A stretch of DNA of 64,000 bases from an uncultured Thermoguttaceae bacterium (GTDB taxonomy: Bacteria; Planctomycetota; Planctomycetia; Pirellulales; Thermoguttaceae), in NCBI GenBank assembly GCA_938084835.1, contig CALKER010000012.1:124001-188000 (forward strand). The letters are read 5' to 3'. The position numbers were made by a program, and so were the translations under genes. The notes beneath the pieces were generated by a model. It was not told the origin of the DNA. It searched no databases and saw only the letters and a list, made by a program, of their open reading frames with translations. Below are positions 10,140-20,125 of the stretch, in pieces. How positions within the stretch are numbered: position 1 is the stretch's first letter; each line of letters starts with the position of its first letter.

Positions 10140-11447
10140 TTAGGGAGTGGTGGGACACATGGCTGCGAGATATCCTTCCGGCTGCAGGCTAACCTGACTC
10201 CAAATCAATTGGCCGACTGCGTGGGCGGCTCCACGAACCAAGACGGGGACATACCGATCGGCCATCGCCCAGGCATCTCCAGGAGAGTCGGTAGCGGGAG
10301 TTTCCACCAGAAGCTGAAGACGCATTCCTCGCAGAGAGCTTATGTACTCCTGCCGGAGTTTTTCCCCCAAGCGCAGTAAGACCTCGGCCCGGTGACGTTT
10401 CACATTCCCAGGGATTTGGTCCGGCAGGGTGGCAGCCTTGGTTCCTTCTCTTGGGCTAAAGCGGAACACGTGAAGTTTGGCGAAACGGATTTTTTCAATG
10501 GCAGCCACGGTGGCTTCGAAGTCCGCGTCCGTTTCTCCGGGAAAACCCACCATCACATCAGTAGTGAGGGCTGGCCGGTCCAAAAGCGACTGAATGGCCG
10601 CACACGTTTCGAGATAGCGTTCTGCAGCCCACCGTCTCCCCATCCGCTCGAGAATGCGAGAGGAACCACTCTGCATAGGCAAGTGAAAGTGTGGACAAAT
10701 GCGGTCCGGATAGGCCGCAATTAGCTCCAGAAGAAGCGGGGTAACTTCCACAGCTTCCAAACTGGACAAACGTATACGATAACCCGATCGAATCTGGATA
10801 AGTTGGTTCACGAGGTAGGCCAGGGGATTGGCTCGTGGACCATTACAGCCAGCTGACAAAGGGCAAAGCATATCCTGCGGCAAATCCAGGCCATAATGCC
10901 CCAGATGAATTCCAGTAAGCACGATTTCGCGATAACCTGCATCCACCAAGCGAGACACTTCCTCGAGGATCTCCCCCACCGGCCTACTGCGAAGATGTGG
11001 CCGGACATAAGGAATGATGCAATAACTGCAGAAAGACCGGCAACCGTCCTGAATTTTTACGTAGGCGCGATGTCGTCGGGCAAAACCCGAGACGCCGCGG
11101 GGCGGATCGGCAAGCCCGAGGCTTCGTAAAAATTCTGGCAATTGAGATTTGTCGCGGATTATCCGCTGCACTCCGGAAAGATGGGCGATTTGGTCGGCAG
11201 CGCGCGTGGCATAGCAACCCATAACCACAATCTCGGCTTTTGGGTTTTGTCGGGCCAAATGCCGGATGAGTTTACGGCTTTTCTCGTCAGCGTCGGCCGT
11301 TACGGTGCATGTATTGACGATGTAAAGATCGGCAATCTCGTTACTTTCGGCTTCTTCGAAACCCAGGCGAAGAAGGCCTTCGCGTACGTATTGGCTTTCG
11401 TATTGATTGACTTTGCACCCAAGGGTGATTACTCGAAACCGCCGCAT
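10140..11447 (-). CDS. mtaB: tRNA (N6-threonylcarbamoyladenosine-37 C2) methylthiotransferase MtaB
   Basis: Radical-SAM enzyme that adds a methylthio group to t6A37 in tRNAs reading ANN codons. It has 435 residues. The N-terminal UPF0004 domain carries Cys11 (GCKVNQYES), Cys47 (NTCTVT) and Cys78 (MGCYA), which bind one cluster. The radical-SAM motif is C136-x3-C140-x2-C143 (CRSFCSYC). GCKVNQ, rather than GCQMN or GCPKN, and the KIQDGC context favour MtaB over MiaB or RimO. The C-terminus has a TRAM-like domain. It ends 9 bases from the convergent upstream gene. A perfect 9-base palindrome lies 15 bases upstream of the start codon and may regulate it. Confidence 0.93.
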   Translation of the reverse strand: MRRFRVITLGCKVNQYESQYVREGLLRLGFEEAESNEIADLYIVNTCTVTADADEKSRKLIRHLARQNPKAEIVVMGCYATRAADQIAHLSGVQRIIRDKSQLPEFLRSLGLADPPRGVSGFARRHRAYVKIQDGCRSFCSYCIIPYVRPHLRSRPVGEILEEVSRLVDAGYREIVLTGIHLGHYGLDLPQDMLCPLSAGCNGPRANPLAYLVNQLIQIRSGYRIRLSSLEAVEVTPLLLELIAAYPDRICPHFHLPMQSGSSRILERMGRRWAAERYLETCAAIQSLLDRPALTTDVMVGFPGETDADFEATVAAIEKIRFAKLHVFRFSPREGTKAATLPDQIPGNVKRHRAEVLLRLGEKLRQEYISSLRGMRLQLLVETPATDSPGDAWAMADRYVPVLVRGAAHAVGQLIWSQVSLQPEGYLAAMCPTTP

Positions 11448-12387
11448 CGTAAATCTTCTGAAAAAATTAGTAATGTACTAATTTTCACTGCGGAGATCCA
11501 CAATCCGACACAAATACACACGACACAGCTCAACCGGTCGGTCAGGATTAGGACCAGCTACTTCAACGGCAAAACCCGTGTCGCTCGAGCTCTGGTAACC
11601 GCTTTAAATCTTTTTTAGGACCGACAAGGGTTTCTCTGTCGTCCTAGGAGATCCAAGGCTCGCAAATACGCAAAGTTTCCGAGGCAGCGGAACGCCGAAC
11701 TTTCGGTTCATCCGGCTCATGTGCCACGTCGGGCTAACTAATCAAACCAGCCTGGCTCCCACACTCCAAAAAACATCTTGCTTGTTTCGGCCGGCAAGTA
11801 GCACAATCCACCTCCCGAATCGGAAAAATGGACCTATGACATGTCCGAATGATCTCTCGTCGGTGTTCACCTTTTTTACCAACTTTCACAACACGCCTAA
11901 TAAAAATTGTACCGGACATGGCCGAACCGTCTCGGCGAAATAACACAGGACCCGTTAGTCGATTTACAGTCGCCAACTTACCCGGAAAGGACCTGGCAAA
12001 CTGGGGCCTTCCGGCTTCGACTTTCCACTCGCCAGGTTGGTTAAGGCTCTCAGGAGCTTTGAGGGAGAACTCCTGGCAAGGAGCTCAAAAATTTTTTGGA
12101 AACTGGGGTTGACGACCCGCTCAGACCCGCGGTAATTATCCGCCAAACATTTCGGTAAGCTCGCGGCTTATGAGGATTGTGCTAATCTCGCGTAGCTCGT
12201 CTTAGCAAGGACCAAATCTCGTCAGCACTTCTAGGTGACTGCAGGGCTGATTCTGCAGTTTACCAGGTAGGTGGCTACCTTTTTGTCCCAATGACTTCGA
12301 GATTCCTCACAAATTCAGGAGGCATAAAGCGAAGTGGGTCGGTACCGTAGGGTGGAGTGTTTTTTTCAAGGGAGAGTAGAGTTGACA
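11448..12387. other. Intergenic region between divergent genes
   Basis: About 940 bases that should hold promoters for mtaB and the secretin gene. Apart from the palindrome near 11463-11485 and an AGGAGG at 12317-12322 that could serve an alternative GTG start at 12334, I see no feature. Open frames here lack family motifs. Confidence 0.55.
11463..11485. promoter_or_regulatory. Perfect 9-bp inverted repeat upstream of mtaB
   Basis: Arms AAAATTAGT (11463-11471) and ACTAATTTT (11477-11485) with a 5-base spacer, 15 bases before the mtaB start. This is the geometry of a dimeric repressor site. It is AT-rich in an otherwise GC-richer region. A hairpin in the mRNA leader is the alternative. Confidence 0.55.
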
Positions 12388-15300
12388 ATGGCACGAAAGA
12401 GTTGGATTCTCCTTGGGTTGGCTGCCCTGCTTTGGGGCAATATCACGGGTTTGACCAGCTGGGCCGACAACGGCGAGCGTCCGGCGGTTACGGCGGACCA
12501 GCTTCGGGCGCAATGCGACGACCTCCTACGACGGGCGCGACAGGCGATGGCCGAAAACGACCTTCAGGCCGCTCGGGCACTCCTGTCGCAAGCGGAGGCA
12601 CTGGGCGTGCCCTATCCGCCGCTTTACCCCGGCGACACTCCTCAAAAACTCCGACGGGACTTAGACCGGAAAACCCAGACCCTCCAGGGCGGCAGGGGCA
12701 CTGGGCTCTTAGGAGCTCTTGTCGGGCGAAACGAGGCCTCCGTACCCACAGATCCATTTGCCGCAGCCGGCGAACAAAAGGCCTTGGCGCGTCAATATTT
12801 GATGGAAGGTCGGCGGGCCCTGGCGGCCGGCGATCTTGACGCGGCAGCGGCCTGGTACCGAAAGGCGGTGGAGCTTCAAGTTCCCTTCGATGCCACGGAA
12901 GATTCCCCCGCGCGATTGGCGGCAGATATCCTCCGACAAGGGGGACAACTTACCCCTCCGTCATCAAGCTCGCTGCATAATGTCACTCCACTGCCTCCTG
13001 CGGCTCCGCCACCGCCTACGGTTCAAGCTCTTCCGGGTGGGGCGACGGGGAACCCTGCCCTTCGGGCCGAAAGTGATCGCCTACTGCTTGAGGCTCGCCG
13101 AGCGCTTGCGAGTGGGGACGTCCGCCGCGCACTGGAAATCGTGGAGAAGGCCAAATCGCTCCAAGTTCCTTATGGCCCCCAAGACGACACGCCTCAACGG
13201 GTGGAAACAGACATTCGAAATTATCAGGAACTGGTAGCGATGCGAACGGGCCGAGGGCAAAGTGAAGCCTATCGGGCCCAATACGCGCGGCTTCTCGTCC
13301 AACAGGCCGAAGGGCTCCTCCGCCACGGCGATGTCGATCAAGCGGAATACCTCGCCAGCATGGCAGCCCGCCACGGGGTCACCTTTGGTCCCTTTGAAAC
13401 CACGCCCCAGAACATCATGGAGCGTGTGTCAGCTCTTCGAGCCCAACGTTTAGGAACACCTGGCTCACCTTTTGCCGCTAAGGAGCAGGCCCTGCAGTTA
13501 GTAAAGCAGGCCAGGGTAGCGCTTGCGTCGGGCGATCTGGCCCGGGCTCACCAGCTGGCCCTTCAAGCCGAAAGTCTTCGTGTGCCGGAGAGCGCATTTG
13601 CCCCGGGAGAGGACCGGCCCAGCCTGGTGCTTGCCGAAATTCAACGGCTTTCCACTCAACCGGTAGGAGCAACGCCGGCTGCCTGGGCAACCTCCCCGGC
13701 AGTGGCCACAACTCCCCCATGGCCTGCAAGTGCTGCCACCGCAGCTTTCTTTAACCCTGCGACCGATCCAACTTACAACCGACTTGCCGGCATGCCGGGT
13801 TCTCCTGCGATTTCTCCCGGACTCCCAACCTCACCCATGATGCCCGGGACCAGCGGGGTGGGCCGGGCGCTTTACGAGCAGGGTGAGGCCGCCCTCCGCA
13901 ATCAGGATTATGTCACGGCAGCTCAATACTTCCAGCAGGCCGCCCGGTATATCCACGAGCTCGATCCCCTGACAGCCCAGCGGCTTCAGGATCGACTGCA
14001 GCTGACGGCAATGCAAGTTCCGGGAACCACTCTCGGGGTTCCCCCAACTGTGGACCCCGTAACCGCCGCTCAGCAGCAGCGGTTCCAGAAAGTGGCCATG
14101 GAGGTCGCCCATCAGGAAGGGCGGGCCAAGGCCATGCTCACAAGCGATCCCAAAGGAGCGATCGCGGTCTTAGAAGAAGCACGTCAGCAGGTTGAGACCG
14201 CTGGTCTCGATCCGCGCCAGCGCGACGTACTGCTGGCTCGCGTGGATCGGGCCCTCGCGGAAGCTCGAGACTACCTGGAACGAAACCGATTGGAGATCGA
14301 GCTCCGTGAGCGAAACCGTCAAGTGCAACAGGAAATTGAACAGCGCCAGCTTAGCCTTGCAGAACGGCGGGAGCGATTGGCCCGAATGGTTGATGAATTT
14401 AACCGGGCCATGGAAGAGCAGCGATTTGCCGAGGCAGAAGTGATCGCTAAACGCGCCGCCGAGTTGGACCCCGAAAACCCCTTAGCCCAGCAGCTCATGC
14501 TCAATGCCAAACTGGTACGCCGCTTCTTTGATAACTTGGCCCTTCAAAATGCCCGCGAGCAAGGCTTTATAGACCAGATGCGTTCCGTCGAATTATCTGC
14601 CATCCCCTTCAACGACATGATTCCCTATGTTCACGGCGATGCCCGGGAGTGGCAGGCATTGACGAAGCGGCGGAGTAAATACCGGGACGAGGGCCGAATC
14701 ACGCGAACGGAGCACGAGCTCGAGATCGAAAGACGGCTCCGGACTCCGGTTTTACTGCAATTCCAAAATGCCCCACTGAGCCAGGTGATGGACTACCTGG
14801 CACGAATGGCCGGCATCAATATGCACCTGGATCCTCAAGGGCTGGCCGAAATGGGCGTGGCCTCCGATGAGCCGGTAACCATCAACCTGTCCCAGGAGAT
14901 TTCTGTAAAGAGTGCTCTGAACCTCATTCTGGAACCCCTTGGGCTAGGGTATGTCATCAAGGACGAGGTGTTAAAGATCACAAGCGAGCAGCGTCGGCAG
15001 GGGCAGCTGTATCGTAAAGTTTACTACGTCGCAGATTTAGTGATCCCCATACCGAACTTTGTGCCCACGAGCTACATGGGACTGTCCGGAGCTTATCAGG
15101 ATGCTCTGAGTGCTGTAGGATTTGGTGCCAACCAACCGTGGGGAAGCTTTGGACCAGTGGCCGTGGTAGCCACCCGGAATGGTCGCGAAGGTATCCCAGC
15201 GCGAATTAACCCCGCGGTCCTGGCCCAAATGGGTGGGGGCACATCGCCCACTGCCACACCTGCTAATTTCCCAATAATGGGCCCAGGCGGCATGGGTGGT

Positions 15301-16521
15301 GCCGGAATGGCGAACTTCGATGCCCTCATCGACTTGATCACTACCGTTGTAGCTCCGACTACCTGGGAAGAGGTCGGGGGGCCTGGGTCCATCGCGCCTT
15401 TCGAACCGAACCTCAGCCTGGTCGTCAGCCAGACTCAAGAGGTTCACGAGCAAATTGCTGATCTGTTAGAACAGTTGCGCCGTATTCAGGACCTCCAGGT
15501 GACGATCGAGGTGCGTTTCATTACTCTCAACGACAATTTCTTCGAACGGATTGGAATCGACTTCGACTTTGACCTCGACGACGATATTGACCGACCCTTC
15601 ATGATCTTCGGTCGACCCTTGGACGAGGGTGATCCAGAGGAAAACCGCGAACCCTTACGCAACACACTGGACGTAGACCGGGATCGTAGCGTGATCGTCG
15701 GTTTGCAGCAGCCAGGCATCTTCTCTGCCGATCTCGATATCCCCTTCCGCCAAGGGCACTTTGAGCTAGCGGTTCCTCAATTCGGCGGCTTCGATGCCTC
15801 GGCAGGAGCCAGCCTGGGGTTTGCGATCCTGAGCGACATCGAGGCCTTCTTGTTCATCAATGCCGCTCAGGGAGATCGCCGCAGCAATGTTCTCCAGGCA
15901 CCGAAGGTGACCTTGTTCAACGGCCAACAGGCAAGTGTGATGGACGCGGCCCAGACACCATTCGTGTTGGGATTGATTCCAGTGGTGGGTGACTTCGCAG
16001 CAGCGCAGCAGCCGGTGATTGTCATAGTCTCCGAGGGGACTTTCCTCACAGTGCAGGCCGTAGTGTCACAGGATCGTCGGTTTGTTCGGTTGACGGTGGT
16101 CCCCTACTTTAGCCGCATCGAAAAGGTCGACACTTTCACCTTCGAGGGCATGGAGACCACCATTGAAAACACCGCACAACAGGGCAACCAGACGACACCC
16201 AATGATAACACCCGCCGCAGCCGCGAAAGTACGAGGATTCGTCAGGGCACCTCGGTCCAGTTGCCCACCGTAGCTTCTATAAGCGTGGCTACGACCGTAA
16301 GCGTACCTGACGGCGGTACCGTCCTCCTCGGTGGGATTAAACGCCTTAGTGAAGGTCGTAACGAGTTCGGGGTACCAATCCTCAATAAGCTGCCTTACAT
16401 CAATCGATTGTTCAAAAATGTAGGCATTGGTCGCGAAACTCAGAGCCTCATGATGATGGTCACCCCGCGGATCATCATCCAAGAGGAGGAAGAGGAACGC
16501 TTAGGAATTGCCGTAGAATAG
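12388..16521 (+). CDS. Giant TPR-repeat secretin (type II/III secretion/pilus secretin superfamily)
   Basis: Predicted outer-membrane channel of 1377 residues. A signal peptide spans residues 1-26 (MARKSWILL, hydrophobic core, ending SWA-D). At least five units of about 55 residues follow between 35 and 421, each with the pattern RARxAxxxGDxxxAxxLxxxAxxLxVP and an acidic-Pro tail. A sixth unit lies near 490-545, a charged coiled coil at about 570-680, a secretin N-terminal short domain at about 788-866 (FQNAPLSQVMDYLARMAGI), a Gly/Met-rich linker near 950-970, an N1-type domain and the secretin beta-barrel domain at about 1038-1365. The barrel has the signature VPDGGTVLLGGI and the end motif TQSLMMMVTPRIII. 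The ATG at 12388 starts directly with the signal peptide. No pilus or T2SS partner genes are adjacent. A terminator follows. Confidence 0.9.
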   Translation: MARKSWILLGLAALLWGNITGLTSWADNGERPAVTADQLRAQCDDLLRRARQAMAENDLQAARALLSQAEALGVPYPPLYPGDTPQKLRRDLDRKTQTLQGGRGTGLLGALVGRNEASVPTDPFAAAGEQKALARQYLMEGRRALAAGDLDAAAAWYRKAVELQVPFDATEDSPARLAADILRQGGQLTPPSSSSLHNVTPLPPAAPPPPTVQALPGGATGNPALRAESDRLLLEARRALASGDVRRALEIVEKAKSLQVPYGPQDDTPQRVETDIRNYQELVAMRTGRGQSEAYRAQYARLLVQQAEGLLRHGDVDQAEYLASMAARHGVTFGPFETTPQNIMERVSALRAQRLGTPGSPFAAKEQALQLVKQARVALASGDLARAHQLALQAESLRVPESAFAPGEDRPSLVLAEIQRLSTQPVGATPAAWATSPAVATTPPWPASAATAAFFNPATDPTYNRLAGMPGSPAISPGLPTSPMMPGTSGVGRALYEQGEAALRNQDYVTAAQYFQQAARYIHELDPLTAQRLQDRLQLTAMQVPGTTLGVPPTVDPVTAAQQQRFQKVAMEVAHQEGRAKAMLTSDPKGAIAVLEEARQQVETAGLDPRQRDVLLARVDRALAEARDYLERNRLEIELRERNRQVQQEIEQRQLSLAERRERLARMVDEFNRAMEEQRFAEAEVIAKRAAELDPENPLAQQLMLNAKLVRRFFDNLALQNAREQGFIDQMRSVELSAIPFNDMIPYVHGDAREWQALTKRRSKYRDEGRITRTEHELEIERRLRTPVLLQFQNAPLSQVMDYLARMAGINMHLDPQGLAEMGVASDEPVTINLSQEISVKSALNLILEPLGLGYVIKDEVLKITSEQRRQGQLYRKVYYVADLVIPIPNFVPTSYMGLSGAYQDALSAVGFGANQPWGSFGPVAVVATRNGREGIPARINPAVLAQMGGGTSPTATPANFPIMGPGGMGGAGMANFDALIDLITTVVAPTTWEEVGGPGSIAPFEPNLSLVVSQTQEVHEQIADLLEQLRRIQDLQVTIEVRFITLNDNFFERIGIDFDFDLDDDIDRPFMIFGRPLDEGDPEENREPLRNTLDVDRDRSVIVGLQQPGIFSADLDIPFRQGHFELAVPQFGGFDASAGASLGFAILSDIEAFLFINAAQGDRRSNVLQAPKVTLFNGQQASVMDAAQTPFVLGLIPVVGDFAAAQQPVIVIVSEGTFLTVQAVVSQDRRFVRLTVVPYFSRIEKVDTFTFEGMETTIENTAQQGNQTTPNDNTRRSRESTRIRQGTSVQLPTVASISVATTVSVPDGGTVLLGGIKRLSEGRNEFGVPILNKLPYINRLFKNVGIGRETQSLMMMVTPRIIIQEEEEERLGIAVE

Positions 16522-17111
16522 CAGCCTCGACGCCGATCAGCGGCCACCCCCTGGCATTTCTTAAGAGTCTTTGCCGTTCATGACCTCCGCCTCCCCCTGC
16601 GTGGGCCGGTGGCTTCCGCTGCCGGCCCTTGTCTTTTGCGAAAAGGTGACCTCGACCGTTGACTTCCCAATACAAATCGGTCAAGATGACCTGGGCAAAG
16701 TGCTAACAACATCGAGAGCTTGAAGGGAGCATCCCCGATGAGGCTCCTTTCATTGTCCCTCCCAAGCTCTATTGCGTGTTATATCGCCTTAAGGATTGCG
16801 ATTCCACCAAGTTTTCGATACTGGCAAACATTTTTGGAAAAATTCAGGCTCGGAGGCGGGGTGATGGAAGAAAAGGGCCTACCCTTAACAGGCCCGGGCT
16901 ACCACCGAGTAAGTCGCTCACAACAGGGGGCGCTCCGTTACGCTGCTTGGCTTGACCACCGGAGGAATGCTAGCTCCGGGCCTCGGCAAGCACTCTTGAA
17001 AATTCGAGCAAGTAGCAAGCAGAGGATACTGGTTTAACAACAAGAGATATTGACGTAACACCGCCAGGTTGTTTCCTCGATTTCTCAACAGTTCTTGGGA
17101 GTGTGGTGGCG
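16522..17111. other. Intergenic region
   Basis: 590 bases holding the terminator above and, near 16875-16895, a weaker inverted repeat GGGCCT/AGGCCC without a T-tract. No gene is supported. Confidence 0.5.
16603..16637 (+). terminator. Rho-independent terminator after the secretin gene
   Basis: Stem GGGCCGG (16603-16609) with CCGGCCC (16622-16628), 12-base loop, followed by TTGTCTTTT. It lies 82 bases after the stop codon. Confidence 0.75.
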
Positions 17112-17432
17112 ATGCACATTACGCTTGTTTACGTGAGAGTAAAGCCGGAAAATCGCGAGCAGTTCCTCGAGGCAACCTTGGACAATGCTCGAAATTCAAT
17201 CCAAGAGCCGGGAGCTATTCGCTTCGACGTGCTTCAACAGGTGGATGATCCGAATAGCTTCATTCTCCTTGAGATTTACCGAGACGAGGCGGCAGCTGCC
17301 GCTCATAAAGAGACGCCTCATTATGCTCGTTGGCGAGACGCAGTGGCGCCCTGGATGGCCGAAGCACGCCGAGGCATTCGTTATCAGGCTATTTATCCCA
17401 CGGAACCGGAGAAATGGAGCACCCCCAGATAA
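17112..17432 (+). CDS. Antibiotic biosynthesis monooxygenase (ABM) domain protein, LsrG-like
   Basis: Small cytoplasmic dimeric alpha/beta-barrel protein of 106 residues. Seen motifs: N-terminal VRVKPENREQFLEATLDNARNS, then EPGAIRFDVLQ, FILLEIYRDEAAAAAHKETPHYARW and the closing strand RYQAIYP. This matches the ABM/LsrG group, which includes quinol monooxygenases and the phospho-AI-2 processing enzyme LsrG. No lsr genes are nearby, so a quorum-signal role is not supported and general quinol or aldehyde chemistry is equally possible. In-frame GTG codons at 17103 and 17106 are alternative starts. Confidence 0.85.
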   Translation: MHITLVYVRVKPENREQFLEATLDNARNSIQEPGAIRFDVLQQVDDPNSFILLEIYRDEAAAAAHKETPHYARWRDAVAPWMAEARRGIRYQAIYPTEPEKWSTPR

Positions 17433-17451
17433 AGCGGTAAGCTTACGGGAA

Positions 17452-17484
17452 ACCCCTCGCTGACGCTCCCTCCGGCTGAGGGGT
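17452..17484 (+). terminator. Hairpin after the ABM gene, possible terminator
   Basis: Arms ACCCCTC (17452-17458) and GAGGGGT (17478-17484) begin 20 bases after the stop codon. No T-tract follows, so it may be Rho-assisted or a REP-like element. Confidence 0.45.
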
Positions 17485-17986
17485 GTACAGTGCTCGTAGA
17501 GGTGTACTAACTCGGGCTACTCACAAGCCACTCCCTTCCACCAGTGCGCGGGGGCTGTTAATCATTCGGCTTTTGCTAAGCTCTGCGGCGCTACTGGACG
17601 CCTTCACCTGGATTATTCTTCAGGCCGGTCTCGAGGAGCTTCGCTCGGCCGCCGCCAACCCAAAAACGCCGGGGAAATTTGCAACTCTGGCAAATCGAAA
17701 GATGAATGCTACGCCGGTTGACTTCCGTACTAAAAATTGGGGCATGAAGTGACCTGTAGGGCTTTTCTTCCCTGTGTTTGGAGCCTACTTGATTTTTGCC
17801 GCAGAAATTAAGCTGATCATCGTAAAATTTCCCCCGATTCCAATAATCCTCGGGGTAAGTGCCGTTGAGTTTTTTCGAGGCTAAGGTTACCGGTGACTTT
17901 GTTTCTGTCTTCCGCGAACTCTCCTTGCGGGCGGAAATGGACGTAAATTAAAAGATCCCACCGGAGAAGTTTTCTGCTCAACTTAA
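17485..17986. other. Intergenic region between convergent genes
   Basis: 500 bases after the hairpin, before the convergent MoeA-fusion gene. No motif or repeat recognised. Confidence 0.5.
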
Positions 17987-19921
17987 TCACTCATCGAAGC
18001 GGAAGCCAAGCCGGCCGAGCTGCGCTCGAACCTCGGCATCGGTCAATAGCCCCTCGAAAGCTCTCACGGCCGGTCGATTTCGCCTTGATTTTGGTACAAC
18101 AAAATCAAACTGCTCCTCGGCCACCGGCAGAAATGCTAGTCCACTTTGGCGGGCGAGCCATTCCACAGCTATCCCCCAATCGGCACGACCCTGGGCAATG
18201 GCAGCCACTACCGCGTGGTGCGTGCTTACGGCTACAGCATATCCCGGAGGGCGGCTGCCACCGAGGAGCCGGTCGATTAGGATCCGTGTCCCACTTCCTG
18301 CATTGCGGTTGACCATTCGGCAGGAAGGGTCCGTTTTTATCCGATGAAGCACCTCGTTGACGCCACACCCCTGGAATCGCTCGTCATCCGGGCGGAACAC
18401 AATCCCTTGCATCCGCCGATAGCCCCGGATCAATTCCAATGTTTCCGTGAGGAAGGGCAAGTTGTAAATGCCCGATCGTTCGTCTAACAAATGGATCCCA
18501 GCAAGGTCGCACTCCTCGCGGCTGGCAGCTGCCAAGCCGGCCGATGACCCCGCCGCTAGCATCTTCACGCGGTAGCCCCGGTCGTGGAGCTTGCCCACGA
18601 GGAAATCCACTCCTACGCAATGGCTTCCGATAATGGTCAGATCCGGTGGACTACTCTCCGGAGTAAGCCAATAGACAGGCCGTTGGCTCCCTGCCGGGAC
18701 AATCTCTTCGAGAGTTTCCACTAGGAGATATCCATCCGCTTGCTTGAAAGCCGAGACAGACCCCGAGCCCTTGGCGATTGGCCACGCCGATGGGACGTCT
18801 CGCGACGGAAACACTCGGACCGGCACATATTCCTGCCGACCTGATTCGGAATACCACGTCACTGCCACCCGAGCCGATCCCTGAGGTAGTTCGCTCGTGC
18901 GTCGACCCGTCAAGCAGCACAGCAGTGGCACAACGAATTGATGAAAAGTGAAAATAGCCGAAAGAGGAAAACCTGGCAAAATGATTACGGGCTTTCCTTC
19001 GTCTACGGCAAGACACAGCGGTTTCCCGGGCTTACTAGCAATTCCATGGACCAGAATCCCCGGTCGGCAAACCTCCCGCACCGCCTGGTAGGACAAATCT
19101 CCACCGCCTTTGCTAGTCCCCCCCGAAAGTAGCAGCACATCGCACTCGGGAAGCACCCCGCTGATAGCATGGCACAGCTGGTCGAAGTCATCGGGACAAA
19201 TTTGCTGGCTCACCACCTGGCACCCCAAATCGGCCACGGCGGCGGCAAGCATCGGACCGTTTGCGTCATAAATTTTTCCTAAGGTCAGGGGCGCGCCGGC
19301 TGGAATTAATTCGTTTCCGGTGGAAATGATGGCCACACGCGGACGTCTATACACTACTGCCCGGCACAGACCCAAAGCAGCCAGAATGGCCACATCGGCG
19401 GGGCCGATAACCTCTCCCCGCCAGAGAACGGTTTCTCCTCGGGAGACGTCAGTTCCCGCAAAGCTCACACCACTCCCTGGCGTGACAGCCCGAGATATAA
19501 CAAGCGTTTCGCCCTTCACTTCACAATCTTCGACCATCACCACTGCATCTGCCCCCCTCGGGAGCATAGCCCCGGTAGCGATGGGGAGAGCCTGTCCGGG
19601 GCCTACTTCTCTCGTGGTGATCTGGCCTGCCTCGATCGGCCCAGCGATCAGCGACACTTTGCGGGGACTGAATTCGCTGGCTCCATAGGTGTCCTCGGCA
19701 CGCAGAGCAAATCCGTCCACAATGGCGCGATCAAACGGTGGAAGATCAATCGGTGCCACAATAGGTTCCGCGAGAACTCGTCCTAAAAGAGCCTCCAGCG
19801 CTACTTCCTCCTGACCCAAAGGCGCGGGCTGGACTACTTGGAAGAACAGCTGTCGGGCCTCGTCCACGGAAAGAACATGGAGAAACTCTTGCCCCAACAT
19901 AACTGTGCACTTCGGCTCCAT
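17987..19921 (-). CDS. moeA: Molybdopterin molybdotransferase MoeA fused to a periplasmic-binding-protein-like domain
   Basis: Inserts molybdenum (or tungsten) into adenylated molybdopterin in the cytoplasm. Residues about 1-415 are MoeA: LPPFDRAIVDGFAL, PIATGAMLPRGADAVVMVED, IISTGNEL, LLSGGTSKGGGDL and KPGKPLCLAVDEGKPVIILPGFPLSA. Residues about 422-640 are a PBP-like domain (DLTIIGSHCVGVDFLV, then AGIHLLDERSGIYNLPF and NRNAGSGTRILIDRLL), related to LysR/ModE-linked oxyanion sensors. At 644 residues it is the known long MoeA architecture; the extra domain may sense molybdate, tungstate or cofactor. It is the second moeA in tandem, 204 bases after the first. An internal ATG eight codons in is an alternative start. 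Confidence 0.92.
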   Translation of the reverse strand: MEPKCTVMLGQEFLHVLSVDEARQLFFQVVQPAPLGQEEVALEALLGRVLAEPIVAPIDLPPFDRAIVDGFALRAEDTYGASEFSPRKVSLIAGPIEAGQITTREVGPGQALPIATGAMLPRGADAVVMVEDCEVKGETLVISRAVTPGSGVSFAGTDVSRGETVLWRGEVIGPADVAILAALGLCRAVVYRRPRVAIISTGNELIPAGAPLTLGKIYDANGPMLAAAVADLGCQVVSQQICPDDFDQLCHAISGVLPECDVLLLSGGTSKGGGDLSYQAVREVCRPGILVHGIASKPGKPLCLAVDEGKPVIILPGFPLSAIFTFHQFVVPLLCCLTGRRTSELPQGSARVAVTWYSESGRQEYVPVRVFPSRDVPSAWPIAKGSGSVSAFKQADGYLLVETLEEIVPAGSQRPVYWLTPESSPPDLTIIGSHCVGVDFLVGKLHDRGYRVKMLAAGSSAGLAAASREECDLAGIHLLDERSGIYNLPFLTETLELIRGYRRMQGIVFRPDDERFQGCGVNEVLHRIKTDPSCRMVNRNAGSGTRILIDRLLGGSRPPGYAVAVSTHHAVVAAIAQGRADWGIAVEWLARQSGLAFLPVAEEQFDFVVPKSRRNRPAVRAFEGLLTDAEVRAQLGRLGFRFDE

Positions 19922-20125
19922 AGAACTAAGATAGCTTGCGAGCGGTAACTTTCACCCGGTGATAGTGCTTTCGCCCGGTGGCTTGCTTCCTTTTTCCTGT
20001 GCCGAAAAGCCACGTAGGAAAAACACACCCACAGAGGTACGACCTCTCACCCAAGCGTGCAGGTCACTGGGAATTTTTTATAGTCCTCACAAGAGTTGTT
20101 ACCAGCCTGCGTGGACACAAGATCC

